IMG/VR virus record: IMGVR_UViG_3300045970_000027
Span: 1 to 64,000 of that record
Strand: one strand, 5' to 3'
DNA from: a virus
DNA: 64,000 nt
Shown: positions 50,010 to 59,658 of the stretch, piece by piece
How positions within the stretch are numbered: the first letter of the stretch is position 1
How the letters are laid out: each line of letters opens with the position of its first letter
Made by a program: the position numbers and the translations under genes
Notes under the pieces: generated by a model
Told to the model about the DNA's origin: nothing
What the model saw: the letters and a program-made list of their open reading frames with translations, nothing else
Database searches by the model: none

Positions 50010-50429
50010 TCAGATCACCCTCTCTAGTGTCCCCTTGTCAATGCCCCTGCTGCCGTACATGAGTTGGCGCTCTGGGATGTCCAGAACACCAAGAACGTCT
50101 GGCCTCCAAGGGAGTTCGTCCAGCAACTCGGCGACGTCCATGAAGGATGTCGAGTAGTTGATGGGGTGTGATCCCCGGCGGTCGAGTTCGTCAAGCCTTC
50201 GGTCTGCCTCCGACTGGTCTACCCCGAAGTTGACGAGTTCGACGCGGAGTGGTGCGCGCTGAGTGTAGCGCCAAAGCCAGTTCAAGGCTACACGGTCGAA
50301 TACACGGCGTGTCGTAACGCCGGTCGTAACTCCGAGGAACTTGCGAGGGACTTCTTCGACTACAGTCAGAGCGTCGTACGTCACCATGAGTCGGCGAGGA
50401 CTCTCGTTGGAGATATCACCATGCTCCAT
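50010..50429 (-). CDS. Hypothetical protein
   Basis: 139 codons from ATG 50429 (TGATG). Rossmann-like strand pattern ([20 protein letters not shown]) but no catalytic site recognised. It is in the replication operon. Confidence 0.6.
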   Translation of the reverse strand: MEHGDISNESPRRLMVTYDALTVVEEVPRKFLGVTTGVTTRRVFDRVALNWLWRYTQRAPLRVELVNFGVDQSEADRRLDELDRRGSHPINYSTSFMDVAELLDELPWRPDVLGVLDIPERQLMYGSRGIDKGTLERVI

Positions 50430-50719
50430 CAGATAACTTCAACCTTCCCGTACTTGACGACGAACTCGCGGAACTTGTCGGGCGTGCTCATCACGTCTTC
50501 GATGCTCTCGGCCTCGGCGGTCTCATGGACCATGAGCGGGTAGTTGCCATCGTTTCCGTCCATGCGGGCCTTGACGAACTTGAGATGGCGGCAGGACTTT
50601 CGGCCCTTGTAGGTCGGGCATGAGCACCGGACCTCTTGGCTATCGAGGTTGAGTTCGACCTCGTAGATAGCAGGCTGACGAGAGGACAGGAATACCTGAA
50701 GGATGCGCCAACCGGTCAT
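50429..50719 (-). CDS. SWIM-type zinc-finger protein
   Basis: 96 codons from ATG 50719 with AAAGGAG upstream. [14 protein letters not shown] fits the SWIM pattern CxC-x(n)-CxH. SWIM fingers bind DNA or proteins; a stand-alone small form is uncommon. Confidence 0.65.
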   Translation of the reverse strand: MTGWRILQVFLSSRQPAIYEVELNLDSQEVRCSCPTYKGRKSCRHLKFVKARMDGNDGNYPLMVHETAEAESIEDVMSTPDKFREFVVKYGKVEVI

Positions 50720-50724
50720 GATGC

Positions 50725-51342
50725 TCACTCCTTTGTCCACGTTACCTCGGAGAAGGCCGACCGCATCTGGTAGTCGTCGGGTAGGCCCGAGAGGGAACGC
50801 GCAACTGGAGTCGAGATCACCGTGGGCAGGCCTCTGTCGTACCTGCGGCTCAGTACTCCTGAGATCAGGTTATCCGACCATCCGGATGCTGACTGGTGAT
50901 GCGTGCCGACGTCTTGGATCACCATGAGGTCTACCCAACGGTGGTCGCCCAGCCGCTCATCGGCGTTCGGGGACTCGGCCTCGACTAGGTCGTTCACCGT
51001 GAGGTAGAGCCCGCTCTTCGCCGCCCCCAAGACGAGCGCGGTCTGCAGGAGGGTGGCCGCGTAGAAGTGGCCACGGTCGTCGGGGGTGGTGAGCCATAGG
51101 CCCTTACCGACATGGTCGCGGATCTCGACGGCCTTGGCCGGGTCCTGTGTGACGATGAAGTTCCCCTGCATGAACATCTGGAAGTACGTCTTCAAGAAGT
51201 CCTTCGGGGTAGACGCCGCCATGGTCTTCTTGATCCTTGCCTCGTCTGCCCCACCCGCGTAGACGAACCTCGGCGGGATGTTCGCCTGTCGGACCAGTGA
51301 TACGACGCGAGCGTCTGTCGTGACTGCTACTTCTTGAACCAT
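50725..51342 (-). CDS. Putative helicase loader (DnaC-like ATPase)
   Basis: 205 codons from ATG 51342, overlapping the upstream gene by 16 nt. WVDLMVIQDVGTHHQ (about 145) resembles the Walker B of DnaC/DnaA-type ATPases, and GLPTVISTPVARS a sensor. No clear Walker A is present, so it may be a degenerate ATPase. Position between DnaD-like and DnaB genes supports loading. Confidence 0.55.
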   Translation of the reverse strand: MVQEVAVTTDARVVSLVRQANIPPRFVYAGGADEARIKKTMAASTPKDFLKTYFQMFMQGNFIVTQDPAKAVEIRDHVGKGLWLTTPDDRGHFYAATLLQTALVLGAAKSGLYLTVNDLVEAESPNADERLGDHRWVDLMVIQDVGTHHQSASGWSDNLISGVLSRRYDRGLPTVISTPVARSLSGLPDDYQMRSAFSEVTWTKE

Positions 51343-52202
51343 GAGACCTCCTGCTCCTGTAGGTGCTCGATGTACGCGGTAGACAGGCTGGCCTGCTTCC
51401 CGCGAAGAGTGTCGATGTTGCGCTGGATGTACGAGAGGAACAACTTGTAGGCCGGGAAGTCGTTGGAGATCTTGGCCGTCTCTCGGCTGTCGGCGAAGAA
51501 CTGGTCGAGCAGGGTGGCGCAGTCCTGAGGCGTGAGGCCTTCCTTCGCCCAGACCTTCAGCGCGAACATCAGGCTGTTGCCGCCAGTGTGGTTCCCCCGC
51601 AGGTTGGGTAGGTCGTGCCATGAGGCCGTTGTGGGCAGGTAGGCCTGAGAGACCCGCTGCCGGAAGTCGGCTACGACGTCGTCCATCGTCCACTGCTCGC
51701 GTGGGACGAGGTTGCGGAACTTCTGAGGCTTCTGCTTGACCGCCTTCGACTTCGGCTGAGGTCGCTCACCGATGAAGCCGACCCCGCCGATGTCATCCCC
51801 GTCGTCCTGCCACCGTGCCACGGTCGTCTCCTTGATCACTTCGATACCCTTGACGGGGGCAGCGCCCCCTACTACTGATTCTTTAGAATCAGTAGGAGCA
51901 TGACTAGTAGTCTGAGTAGTAGGTAGGTAGACCGAAGAGTTTCGCGCCATATCAGGCGCGACTCGCGCCACATTCGACTCATCTCGCGCCAGCACTTGGT
52001 ACGTCCCACGGACGATTACGGTCAGGATTCCGGCCTCAACGAGGGTGGAGATCACCCTCTGGGTAGCCCTCAGGGACATGCCGAAGTACTCGGCTACCTC
52101 AGCCGATCTGACGTTGAGAGGCTGGTCACCAGCCATGTCGAGCAGGATGTGCGCGACCTTGTAGGCGTCCCCCGGCAGTGCTGCCAGAGCAGGGTTGATC
52201 AT
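51327..52202 (-). CDS. DnaD-like replication protein with N-terminal winged helix
   Basis: 291 codons from ATG 52202. Residues 1-75 are a winged helix (VRSAEVAEYFGMSLRATQRV). The C-terminal part has a helical region with WHDLPNLRGNHTGG and helices suited to DnaD or helicase-loader proteins. First gene of the replication-start operon. Confidence 0.6.
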   Translation of the reverse strand: MINPALAALPGDAYKVAHILLDMAGDQPLNVRSAEVAEYFGMSLRATQRVISTLVEAGILTVIVRGTYQVLARDESNVARVAPDMARNSSVYLPTTQTTSHAPTDSKESVVGGAAPVKGIEVIKETTVARWQDDGDDIGGVGFIGERPQPKSKAVKQKPQKFRNLVPREQWTMDDVVADFRQRVSQAYLPTTASWHDLPNLRGNHTGGNSLMFALKVWAKEGLTPQDCATLLDQFFADSRETAKISNDFPAYKLFLSYIQRNIDTLRGKQASLSTAYIEHLQEQEVSWFKK

Positions 52203-52249
52203 CTAGTAGTCCTTGTTGTGTCGTCTGTCGCGAGCGTTGCTTGTAGAGG

Positions 52250-52735
52250 TTACACCTTCTTGGCAGTCGAACGCGACCTACGGCGTGTCGTGAGTTCCGC
52301 GATCTCTGCGCGGACGGTCCGGAGGACGCGCTCGGTGACCGACTCGATGATGGCCTCGACGTCTACTTCCGGCTTCCCGATCTCCAGTTCCTTGAAGTCG
52401 TCTTCCATGTCGTAGACCGGGATGCCTCGGGCATTGAACCACTGGAGGTGGCGGTACATCTCGTCGGACTCGTCCCACGCCATGAAGACCATGTCGTCAA
52501 GTGACGCCATGATGGACATGCGGGTGTACGGGTCGGGGTCTTCAATGACCTCGGCGGCAGCCTCAAGTACATCGTCGCTAAGTTGAGCAATAACTCTTGT
52601 AATGACGATAACTGAAGCAGGAAGTTCGGGGATCCCACTAGTCAGACTCTCGTCAGACAAGACAATCTGGTTAAAGGAATCGGGCAAATAGGGCAGACCC
52701 GCCTCATCTAGTACTCCGTAGATGTAAAGCCTCAC
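52250..52735 (-). CDS. Hypothetical nucleoside-binding-like protein
   Basis: 161 codons from GTG 52735. Start RLYIYGVLDEAGLPYLPDSF resembles a small Rossmann nucleotide-binding fold; C-terminus basic (TRRRSRSTAKK). Codon use near the start is richer in A/T than neighbours (52580-52740). Confidence 0.55.
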   Translation of the reverse strand: MRLYIYGVLDEAGLPYLPDSFNQIVLSDESLTSGIPELPASVIVITRVIAQLSDDVLEAAAEVIEDPDPYTRMSIMASLDDMVFMAWDESDEMYRHLQWFNARGIPVYDMEDDFKELEIGKPEVDVEAIIESVTERVLRTVRAEIAELTTRRRSRSTAKKV

Positions 52736-52765
52736 TATGGGTTCCTATACTTTTAGTGTTGTTAG

Positions 52766-53005
52766 TTACCGGACCCGTGCGACTACCGAGATAGCGCGGT
52801 CGATAAGTGAGATCACGCTGATCGTCGTGAACGACGCGGCGGCGGCGAAGATTGGGATGTCCCAGCCGGTGAAGCCGAACGCCCAGAGGCTGAGGGCTGA
52901 GACGACGAACGCGATGACCCCACGGTAGATCGAGAGGTACTGCCAGTAGTCGATTGCCGAGACTACGAAGCCTGCGGTGAGTGCTGCGATGAGAATCTGC
53001 TCCAT
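52766..53005 (-). CDS. Small three-pass membrane protein, holin candidate
   Basis: 79 codons from ATG 53005. Three hydrophobic stretches (about 3-22, 28-46, 49-68). Length and topology fit a class I holin; it lies next to tail genes rather than a lysin, so the call is tentative. Confidence 0.55.
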   Translation of the reverse strand: MEQILIAALTAGFVVSAIDYWQYLSIYRGVIAFVVSALSLWAFGFTGWDIPIFAAAASFTTISVISLIDRAISVVARVR

Positions 53006-53050
53006 GGTTCCAACCTTATGAACGTAGTCTTAGTCGGAAAGCGCTAAACC

Positions 53051-55063
53051 TCAGGAGTTCGCTGCGAGTGCGGTGACTGCGGCCCTGACCAGCGGGTCCT
53101 TGGAGTCCCAGAGCATGACTCTCCAGTCGACGCCGAGCGGGACGTAGTAGTCGAGGGTCTCGATCAGGCGTGCCAACTTGGTCGGTCGGCCGGGGTAGAG
53201 GATCGAGATCGACTTCGCGGCGACGTTAGACCAAGAGCCTTCGTTGCCCGTAGCATCGGCGACCGTCCCAGAGAAGAAGAGTGGGGAGTGGTCGGCCTGC
53301 TCGAAACAGATAGCGTCGAGGTTCACCGTCCCGGTACCAGTGAAGAGGACCTGCGCCTTGGCGGCTGTGGCCGGTGCCGTGAACGAGGACTCGTACCGCT
53401 GGAAGGTCGCCGTCAGCGCGGTGAGCGGGAGGGTCGACGTAGAGATCGTCACACCCCCACTCGTCTTCCAGACGATGCTGGCCGTACCTGTCGCCCCCAG
53501 ACCCTTAGCCCAGAGGGAGAGGGTGTACGGGACGAGTGGGGTTACCCCGACGTCGCCTTGACTAAGTGAGTACGCGGTAGTTCCCACAACACCGACGATC
53601 TTCCCGCAGCCTGTCCCGTAGACGTGAGACGTGCTGTCGATGGTGAGTGTCCCGGTGAGGGCTACCCAGTTCGCGAATGTCGCATCCTCAAACGAGGGGT
53701 CGTATATCAGGTTCACCCGTGCCGGGTCGCAGATGATGTTGACGGTCTGCGGGTCACGGTAGGCGAACACACCACCCACATAACTGGTGGTGCTAGTGAA
53801 CGACATCAGGTCGAGGTGGAGAGCATTGGTACTGGCACCCGTCAGCGTGATGGTCAACTTCGCGAAGGCGGCAGTGGCGGGGGCAACCGCCGTGTACGTG
53901 AGAGCGGCCCATGCTGCACTCGACGCCCGAGCGGTGTCGGTCGACGTCGAGACGGCGGCCCCGGTCTGGGTTAGCCACGTCACAGCCAGAGTTACAGTGG
54001 GAGTGCCTGAAACCCGCTTGTTGGGGACTTCGAACCTATACGTATGATTCCCTACAACAGGGATACACCGGAGTACGTCGGTGTTACTCGGGAGTGTGAT
54101 GACCTGTGATGCCGACGTAAGTGTGGCCAGTCCGACCCCGGCTTGGTTCCACGCCGAGGTAGACGACTCGTAGTTGTACAGACCTGACGGGTAGGTGACT
54201 GTCGTACCATTGACGACCGCCCTAGCCAGCGTCCCACCCGTGGTCGACCAGTTCCCGATGCTGGTCTCAAAGGAGGAGTCGTCCCTACTGAGGAACTTGT
54301 TCGGGCTGTCGGTGACGGTCGTCTGCCATCCGGTCAGGGCTTCGACGTAGGTGGCTATCCCGTTGAGGGTCCCCTTGTTCCGGTAGATGTACCCACCCTC
54401 GCGATGGAGTCTGGCAGAGGCGGCCGTCCCGATGGTGTACTCGGACGACATGCCGATGCCTTCGGCGTACGCGTTGTGCAGGCGGCGAATCGTCTGCTTC
54501 TCCCTCTTGTCGGGGAGGATCGAGTCGACTGCCGAGGCGAGTTCGTCGTACGTCAGCGTGAGCCCTGACAGGAAGCGGACGAGGTCGGAGTTCGGGTCGT
54601 GCGGAGTGATCGGGTTCCCGTCTGCAGACGTGTACACCGACGGGATCGCGTTGATCAGGTAGTCGGACGTCCCACGGTCGTACGGCAGGAGGACGGAGGT
54701 TGCCGCATCCTTGAACCACAGACCAGCCGAGTCCACCACAAACAGCGTGTAGTAGACCCATCCCGGTGTGAGCGGGACGTCGTTGTAGGTGATCGTGTCG
54801 GCGTAGTTGGTTACCCCGTCGGTGACGACGAACTCGGTAGCCGTGATGAGACCGGTGGAGACCGTGACCCCCGACATCGGGTGCTCGGCAGCACCGTTGT
54901 ACGTCCTGATCAGGTAGTACGTCTTCCCGACCTCAGCCGGGACACCGACGTTCACTTCGATCTTCGTGTAACTGATCGCTGTCGCGAGGAGGGTCGACCG
55001 CGTGATGCCCCGACCGCCGCCGTACTTGTAGTCGGAGTAACTGAACGTCCCATACCTAGCCAT
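53051..55063 (-). CDS. Tail fibre/baseplate protein
   Basis: 670 codons from ATG 55063. Residues about 150-240 (LTYDELASAVDSILPDK ... GGYIYRNKGTLNGIATY) resemble tail protein I of myoviruses. The rest is beta-rich with two or three jelly-roll-like modules (SLWAKGLGATGTASIVW), typical carbohydrate binding. Last large gene of the tail operon; likely receptor binding. Confidence 0.75.
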   Translation of the reverse strand: MARYGTFSYSDYKYGGGRGITRSTLLATAISYTKIEVNVGVPAEVGKTYYLIRTYNGAAEHPMSGVTVSTGLITATEFVVTDGVTNYADTITYNDVPLTPGWVYYTLFVVDSAGLWFKDAATSVLLPYDRGTSDYLINAIPSVYTSADGNPITPHDPNSDLVRFLSGLTLTYDELASAVDSILPDKREKQTIRRLHNAYAEGIGMSSEYTIGTAASARLHREGGYIYRNKGTLNGIATYVEALTGWQTTVTDSPNKFLSRDDSSFETSIGNWSTTGGTLARAVVNGTTVTYPSGLYNYESSTSAWNQAGVGLATLTSASQVITLPSNTDVLRCIPVVGNHTYRFEVPNKRVSGTPTVTLAVTWLTQTGAAVSTSTDTARASSAAWAALTYTAVAPATAAFAKLTITLTGASTNALHLDLMSFTSTTSYVGGVFAYRDPQTVNIICDPARVNLIYDPSFEDATFANWVALTGTLTIDSTSHVYGTGCGKIVGVVGTTAYSLSQGDVGVTPLVPYTLSLWAKGLGATGTASIVWKTSGGVTISTSTLPLTALTATFQRYESSFTAPATAAKAQVLFTGTGTVNLDAICFEQADHSPLFFSGTVADATGNEGSWSNVAAKSISILYPGRPTKLARLIETLDYYVPLGVDWRVMLWDSKDPLVRAAVTALAANS

Positions 55064-55066
55064 GGA

Positions 55067-55606
55067 TTACCACTTGCCGATTGGGCAGGCCGCCCGTGCG
55101 AGGGACGTCTTCCACTTGGTCACACAGCCACACGCCGTGCAGATACCCAGTTTCAGGGATGGGCAGGGGGCGCAGATGTCAAGCCGGGACTGCTGGAGTT
55201 CGGCTGACGACTTCTCCTCGTTCGGGTTGAGGAGGTCCCACGGACGGACAGGCTTCGCAGTCGACACTGTGGTCGGTGAGGTGACCGTGATGAAGCCCTC
55301 CTCCTCCAGCATCACGAAGCCGTTGATGTGCGCGAACTTCGCCGTGTACTTCGTACGGCCGACTGGAATCCCCCACGTATCGGGTAGGTGGATCTCGGCA
55401 GTCATATTGGCGTCCCACTGACGGTTGACCAGAGTTACCTGAGTCCCGACCAAGAGACGATCAGACGTACCGTCGGGGTACTCAAGCAGGACGCTCGACT
55501 CGGGGAAGTCAAGCGTGAGACCATCACTCGTCGGGTAGAGACCGATGGGCGTCCACACGATGTCGAGCGGGTCGCCCTGCACCACTGCGTAGTGGTTCTT
55601 CTTCAT
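55067..55606 (-). CDS. Tail-associated protein with zinc ribbon
   Basis: 179 codons from ATG 55606. Beta-rich first 125 residues, then CAPCPSLKLGICTACGC, a dense Cys cluster. The gene overlaps the upstream tail gene by 4 nt. The Cys cluster is unusual for a tail protein. Confidence 0.65.
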   Translation of the reverse strand: MKKNHYAVVQGDPLDIVWTPIGLYPTSDGLTLDFPESSVLLEYPDGTSDRLLVGTQVTLVNRQWDANMTAEIHLPDTWGIPVGRTKYTAKFAHINGFVMLEEEGFITVTSPTTVSTAKPVRPWDLLNPNEEKSSAELQQSRLDICAPCPSLKLGICTACGCVTKWKTSLARAACPIGKW

Positions 55607-56202
55607 GAGACCTTCCACCATTCGTTTGTTCCTTGGGTATACCCACTGCCTTGCGGCGTGTAGTTGAGCGTGTAGTAGTTGTTGTAGTACCCCGCGTGGC
55701 AGACCCAGCCGCAGCAGTTGACTCCATCGCCGCAGCCGTTGAACGTCCCACAACCGCACTGCTGACCGGGAGGGCCGCAGTTGTCGAACGTCTGGTTCGT
55801 GCAGACGTAGTCACTGTGGTAGACGTCGTTGACGAGAGGCTGGTGGTCCATGTATGCCGCTGTCGACTGGGGCGCGTTGGACGCCCACCCTGCCGTGACA
55901 CTGAAGCGTGCGGTGGCCCCGGTGAGGGTGAACTGGTTGAGGGTCCCGTTCCACGTTGCCGTACCAGTACCGGTTAGGAGGGTCGGTGTGTAGACCGCGT
56001 TGGCTACCGGGTTGGTGACGCTGAAGACCAAGTTGCTGACGTACCCCGTGATGGGGGCGGTCGGCGGGATGCCGAGAGTGGTGACCCGCCAGACACCCGC
56101 CACCTTCTCGTAGACGGTCCCACCTGTATGCCAGACGCCACCGACCTTGGCGTAGACGTTTCCCGGCGTATGCCAGACGCCACCGACTTTGACGTAACTC
56201 AT
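55603..56202 (-). CDS. Tail fibre protein with KVGGVWH repeats
   Basis: 199 codons from ATG 56202. Starts with three copies of a 16-residue unit YxKVGGVWHTxG, then a beta domain and a Cys-rich insertion (CGPPGQQCGCGTFNGC). Repeats are visible in DNA at 56100-56200. Likely receptor-contacting fibre. Confidence 0.7.
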   Translation of the reverse strand: MSYVKVGGVWHTPGNVYAKVGGVWHTGGTVYEKVAGVWRVTTLGIPPTAPITGYVSNLVFSVTNPVANAVYTPTLLTGTGTATWNGTLNQFTLTGATARFSVTAGWASNAPQSTAAYMDHQPLVNDVYHSDYVCTNQTFDNCGPPGQQCGCGTFNGCGDGVNCCGWVCHAGYYNNYYTLNYTPQGSGYTQGTNEWWKVS

Positions 56203-57293
56203 CAGACGTACACGATCCAGAGGTCTCCATCAGCCCCGGTCGCATTGGACGGAGCACCGGCAACGCTGGTGATCCAGACCTGACGTACGCCCGCGCTGAT
56301 GGCCGCAGTTGGGGATACGACGGTGACGGCACCCGTGAAGGTTGCTCCAGCCAGCGGTGCATATGTTCCAGAGAGGCCGGTGACCGCCGTCTGTGGGATG
56401 TTGGAGAGTGTGTTCAGCGAACCGTTGATCGTCTTGTTGGTCAGGGCCTGCGCGTCGGAGATGGTTGCTGCCTGCACACCCGCCTGCTGCAGTGTGGTCG
56501 CGTTGACTGTCCCACCACTGATCGTTGCACCAGTAGCCGTGAGGGTTCCTGTGAGCGTCCCTGCCGCGATGGCCGGTGCGGTCAGCGTCTTGTTAGTCAG
56601 GGTATCCGTGGTGGCCTTGCCTACGAGGGTATCTGTGGCTGCGGGGAGCGTGAGGGAAGTAGTCCCAGCAGCGGCTGTGGCCAGAAGTGTGGTCGTCCCT
56701 GATACCGAGCCGTTGAACTTCGCGCCCGTACCGCCGATGGTTGGCAGGGTCAGCGTCTTGTTGAGCAGGGTATCCGTGGTGGCTAGCCCTACCAGAGTGT
56801 CCGTGCTAGTAGGCAGCGTGAGGGTGGCTGCTCCCGCGTTGGTGAGGATAGTCGCGATCTTCGGCGCGGTCAGCGTCTTATTGGTCAACGTGTCGGTCGT
56901 CGCCTTGCCTACCAGCGTGTCGGCCGTTAAGGGGAACGTGACCGTGGCAGTTCCCGTGTTGGTCAAGACACTGTCGATCTTGGGGGTCGTCAGGGTCTTG
57001 TTGGTCAGGGTCTGCACCCCAGCCAGAGTCACCCCGGTAGACGCCGACGCCGTAGTGCTGCTCAGGAAGCCGAGGTTCGACTCGATGTTGGTCAGGCGCG
57101 CAGAGACCGACGCGTGTGTCGCCGGTACGGCCCAAGTGCTCCCCCATGCGGAAGAGAGGAGGCCAAGCCCGAGGGTGGACTGAGTCGCGTTGACCTCGTC
57201 CTGCAGGACGTTGACGTGGTCAGCCAGAACGGAGTCGACAAGGTCGGTCTTGGCGACGAAGACCTTCACCGAGGAAGGGAAGACTGCAGCCAT
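56202..57293 (-). CDS. Tail fibre protein with TNKTLT repeats
   Basis: 363 codons from ATG 57293. After a helical start it has at least five copies of a 25-30-residue unit with DTLVGKATTDTLTNKTLTAP, a known style of phage tail-fibre shafts (triple beta-spiral). Ends with a GDLWI motif. A palindrome lies upstream. Confidence 0.8.
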   Translation of the reverse strand: MAAVFPSSVKVFVAKTDLVDSVLADHVNVLQDEVNATQSTLGLGLLSSAWGSTWAVPATHASVSARLTNIESNLGFLSSTTASASTGVTLAGVQTLTNKTLTTPKIDSVLTNTGTATVTFPLTADTLVGKATTDTLTNKTLTAPKIATILTNAGAATLTLPTSTDTLVGLATTDTLLNKTLTLPTIGGTGAKFNGSVSGTTTLLATAAAGTTSLTLPAATDTLVGKATTDTLTNKTLTAPAIAAGTLTGTLTATGATISGGTVNATTLQQAGVQAATISDAQALTNKTINGSLNTLSNIPQTAVTGLSGTYAPLAGATFTGAVTVVSPTAAISAGVRQVWITSVAGAPSNATGADGDLWIVYV

Positions 57294-57339
57294 CTGAACC
57301 GCCTAGTGGTCTGGGTATCTACCCCATTGTCGTGGACCG

Positions 57340-57352
57340 TTCACAGTGTGAA
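57340..57352. promoter_or_regulatory. 13-bp palindrome TTCACAGTGTGAA in tail operon
   Basis: Intergenic, 47 bp before the tail-fibre start; on the reverse strand a possible -10 TAGATA lies downstream. Only site of the family in the late block. Confidence 0.75.
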
Positions 57353-57383
57353 AGGGCTAAACCTCGGGGCTAGAAGGTCTCGC

Positions 57384-57704
57384 CTAAATGCCGTGCGCGG
57401 TGAGTCTCGCGAGGGCCGATGTCATCTGGGACTCCAAGGTCGTCAGACGGGTAATGAGGTTGTCGTACGCAGCGTCTCGCTTCACTGCTCCCAGCCAGAC
57501 TGGGTTGTCGTGGTCCCCCGCCTCAAAGAGGACCCAGACCTGCTGACCCGGCTTGGGTAGGACGACATACCCTGCCGGGACGACCGGCCAGACCCAGTCT
57601 GTTTCTGAGTCCCCCGATACTGCCGGGATGATGACCTTGATCCGGCCACTCGACGCGGGGTCACGCACGTCTCTGACTATGGCGCGGTAGACGCCAGACG
57701 TCAT
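57384..57704 (-). CDS. Baseplate spike OB-fold protein (gpV/gp5-like)
   Basis: 106 codons from ATG 57704. VRDPASSGRIKVIIPAV and PKPGQQVWVLFEAGD match the OB-fold of gpV/gp5 spike proteins. A helix at the C-terminus follows instead of the beta-helix needle. Confidence 0.75.
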   Translation of the reverse strand: MTSGVYRAIVRDVRDPASSGRIKVIIPAVSGDSETDWVWPVVPAGYVVLPKPGQQVWVLFEAGDHDNPVWLGAVKRDAAYDNLITRLTTLESQMTSALARLTAHGI

Positions 57705-59254
57705 TAGGCACCACCTGTGGCCGTGACAGTGATCGTGCTCTCAGTCATCAGGAAGATCTCGGACTCGCCAGCGACGAGGTTGGTGACACCATCGGCGTCG
57801 GCAGTCTTCTTGAGGACGGTGACCACCACACTCTGGGTTACCCCGAGGGAGGAGACCAGCGCGATCAGGTCGGTAGTCAGGATCGTCGCCCCGAACCCGA
57901 TATTGCTGTAGTCGAACCGGTCGGCGATGGCCTGCCTGACGATGGTGACGACATCGGTGTTCAGGACACTTGTAAGAGAGGTGACCGTCAAGGTGACGCT
58001 CACCGGGGTGTACACCGGGTCAGTCAGTGTGAGCGCAGTTCCTGCCAGCATCCTGCCGGTGATGTAGGAAGACACCGCCGTCTTGAGGGTGGTGTACTCC
58101 GTCGTGATCGTCCACGGACCGGTTCCCACTCCACTGGCGTCGAGGTAGCCGGGTCGCAACTCGGCAGCCCCAGCATTCCGGCTAGGGGCGACGGTCAGGA
58201 TGACCGAACTGGGGACGGTTGACTGCGCGCTCGCCTTCCCACAGCCGGGAACCGAGAGAGCGAGATTCTGGTAGTCCTCTAGGGAGACCGCCCTGTTGTT
58301 AGAGCGGTACGCCTGCGCCGCGTTGAACCGGATAGACGAGAGGTCCTCAGGGTTCGCACCGCCAGTAGCCGCTACATCGTTGGTCACCGAGAGCGTTCCG
58401 ACGAGGACGGCTACCTGACCAGCGTTGAGGCCGGGGACTGACGTGACCTCGGTGACCGTCGTGCGTGAGACGTTTCCGTTCGTACCGTCTACCTTGCGGT
58501 AGGTCGTGTAGACGACGTGCCCCTGCGACGGAACCGCACCGGAGACTCCGTCCCCGAACTGGACGTACAGACCGCCGTACCCGTCGTCCACAACGCGGTA
58601 GACCCGGCTGGTCGGGCTGTAGTCGGCGAGGTGGGAGACGCGGGTCCATGGGTAGTAGTTGACGCCGTCGTAGATGTACACGCTGACGGAGTCCTTGACG
58701 ACGGTGTCACTCGGAAGGCGCAGGAACTGACTGGGAGCGCCCGTGCTGAGACCGAGGGAGTCTCCGTACCCGGTCGACCCGGTGACAGTCACCCCCTGCT
58801 GTGCCGCCACTGTGTTGGCCGAGGTTGCAGCCACAGTTACAGCAGCGGTCGTCTCAAACGGGATGTACAGGAGGACGTCACCCTTCTCGACTGCTGCCGT
58901 GACAACCGTCCCGCTAGGGATGGTGACAGGGGAGGCCGACGAGTTTGAGAACGTGAGGGTCACCGTGCTCCCGGTATACCCCGAGGGGTCGTACCCGAGG
59001 TCGCGAGCGAGTGCGAGGACAGAAGCGCGACGGGTCGCGGTTGACAGGGTTGACTCATTGGCTGCCCGGTCGATGTAGTAGGACAGGATGTCCCCGAGAT
59101 GGGCGAACGCCTCGACCATGACGACACCGAAGTCGGACGGGTCGGTAGCCTGCCACTCTGGGACGGCAGACTTGACGCGGGCGGTGAGGTCAGACCTCAG
59201 CGAGGCGAAGTCCCTCGATGTGTAGTCGATCTGGGTAGGAAGAATCTCAGCCAT
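57704..59254 (-). CDS. Baseplate J-like protein
   Basis: 516 codons from ATG 59254. The start IDYTSRDFASLRSDL and DFGVVMVEAFAHLGDILSYY, plus ANPEDLSSIRFNAAQAYRSN, fit the baseplate J/gp6-like family, which forms the wedge ring of myovirus baseplates. Overlaps both neighbours by 1 nt. Confidence 0.85.
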   Translation of the reverse strand: MAEILPTQIDYTSRDFASLRSDLTARVKSAVPEWQATDPSDFGVVMVEAFAHLGDILSYYIDRAANESTLSTATRRASVLALARDLGYDPSGYTGSTVTLTFSNSSASPVTIPSGTVVTAAVEKGDVLLYIPFETTAAVTVAATSANTVAAQQGVTVTGSTGYGDSLGLSTGAPSQFLRLPSDTVVKDSVSVYIYDGVNYYPWTRVSHLADYSPTSRVYRVVDDGYGGLYVQFGDGVSGAVPSQGHVVYTTYRKVDGTNGNVSRTTVTEVTSVPGLNAGQVAVLVGTLSVTNDVAATGGANPEDLSSIRFNAAQAYRSNNRAVSLEDYQNLALSVPGCGKASAQSTVPSSVILTVAPSRNAGAAELRPGYLDASGVGTGPWTITTEYTTLKTAVSSYITGRMLAGTALTLTDPVYTPVSVTLTVTSLTSVLNTDVVTIVRQAIADRFDYSNIGFGATILTTDLIALVSSLGVTQSVVVTVLKKTADADGVTNLVAGESEIFLMTESTITVTATGGA

Positions 59255-59622
59255 CAGTCAACCTCAATCACGATGCTTACAGAGTTGTCGGAGACACTGG
59301 AGTCGGGGATGCCGTACTTGATCTGAACCTCGACCTCGCCCGTATTGGAGGTCTCGGTCAGTTCCAGACCGAGGTACCTCAACTGGGGCAGCCACGTCTG
59401 GAAGGCAGAGGCGACATCGACATCGAGGACAGACTCGATAGCGTCAGTAGACCGGAAGAGGTGGATCGGGGTGGGGGTCCCGTAGTCTGGACGGTGCAGC
59501 CTTTCCCCAAGCGCGGTCGCCATGACGCTACGTACCCGGTCGGCCCAGATACGGCTCATGCTCGTCGTCGTCGCGATGTTCCCGTACCCATCGAGCCGGA
59601 AGGGGAGGCTAATCGTTCTCAT
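59254..59622 (-). CDS. Baseplate wedge protein (gp25/gpW-like)
   Basis: 122 codons from ATG 59622. RVRSVMATALGERLHRPDYG matches the gp25-like signature, followed by a short lysozyme-like fold. Next to J-like gene, as in T4-type baseplates. Confidence 0.8.
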   Translation of the reverse strand: MRTISLPFRLDGYGNIATTTSMSRIWADRVRSVMATALGERLHRPDYGTPTPIHLFRSTDAIESVLDVDVASAFQTWLPQLRYLGLELTETSNTGEVEVQIKYGIPDSSVSDNSVSIVIEVD

Positions 59623-59658
59623 GCTGTCATTCTTTCGTTTAATGGGGGGTTCTATCTG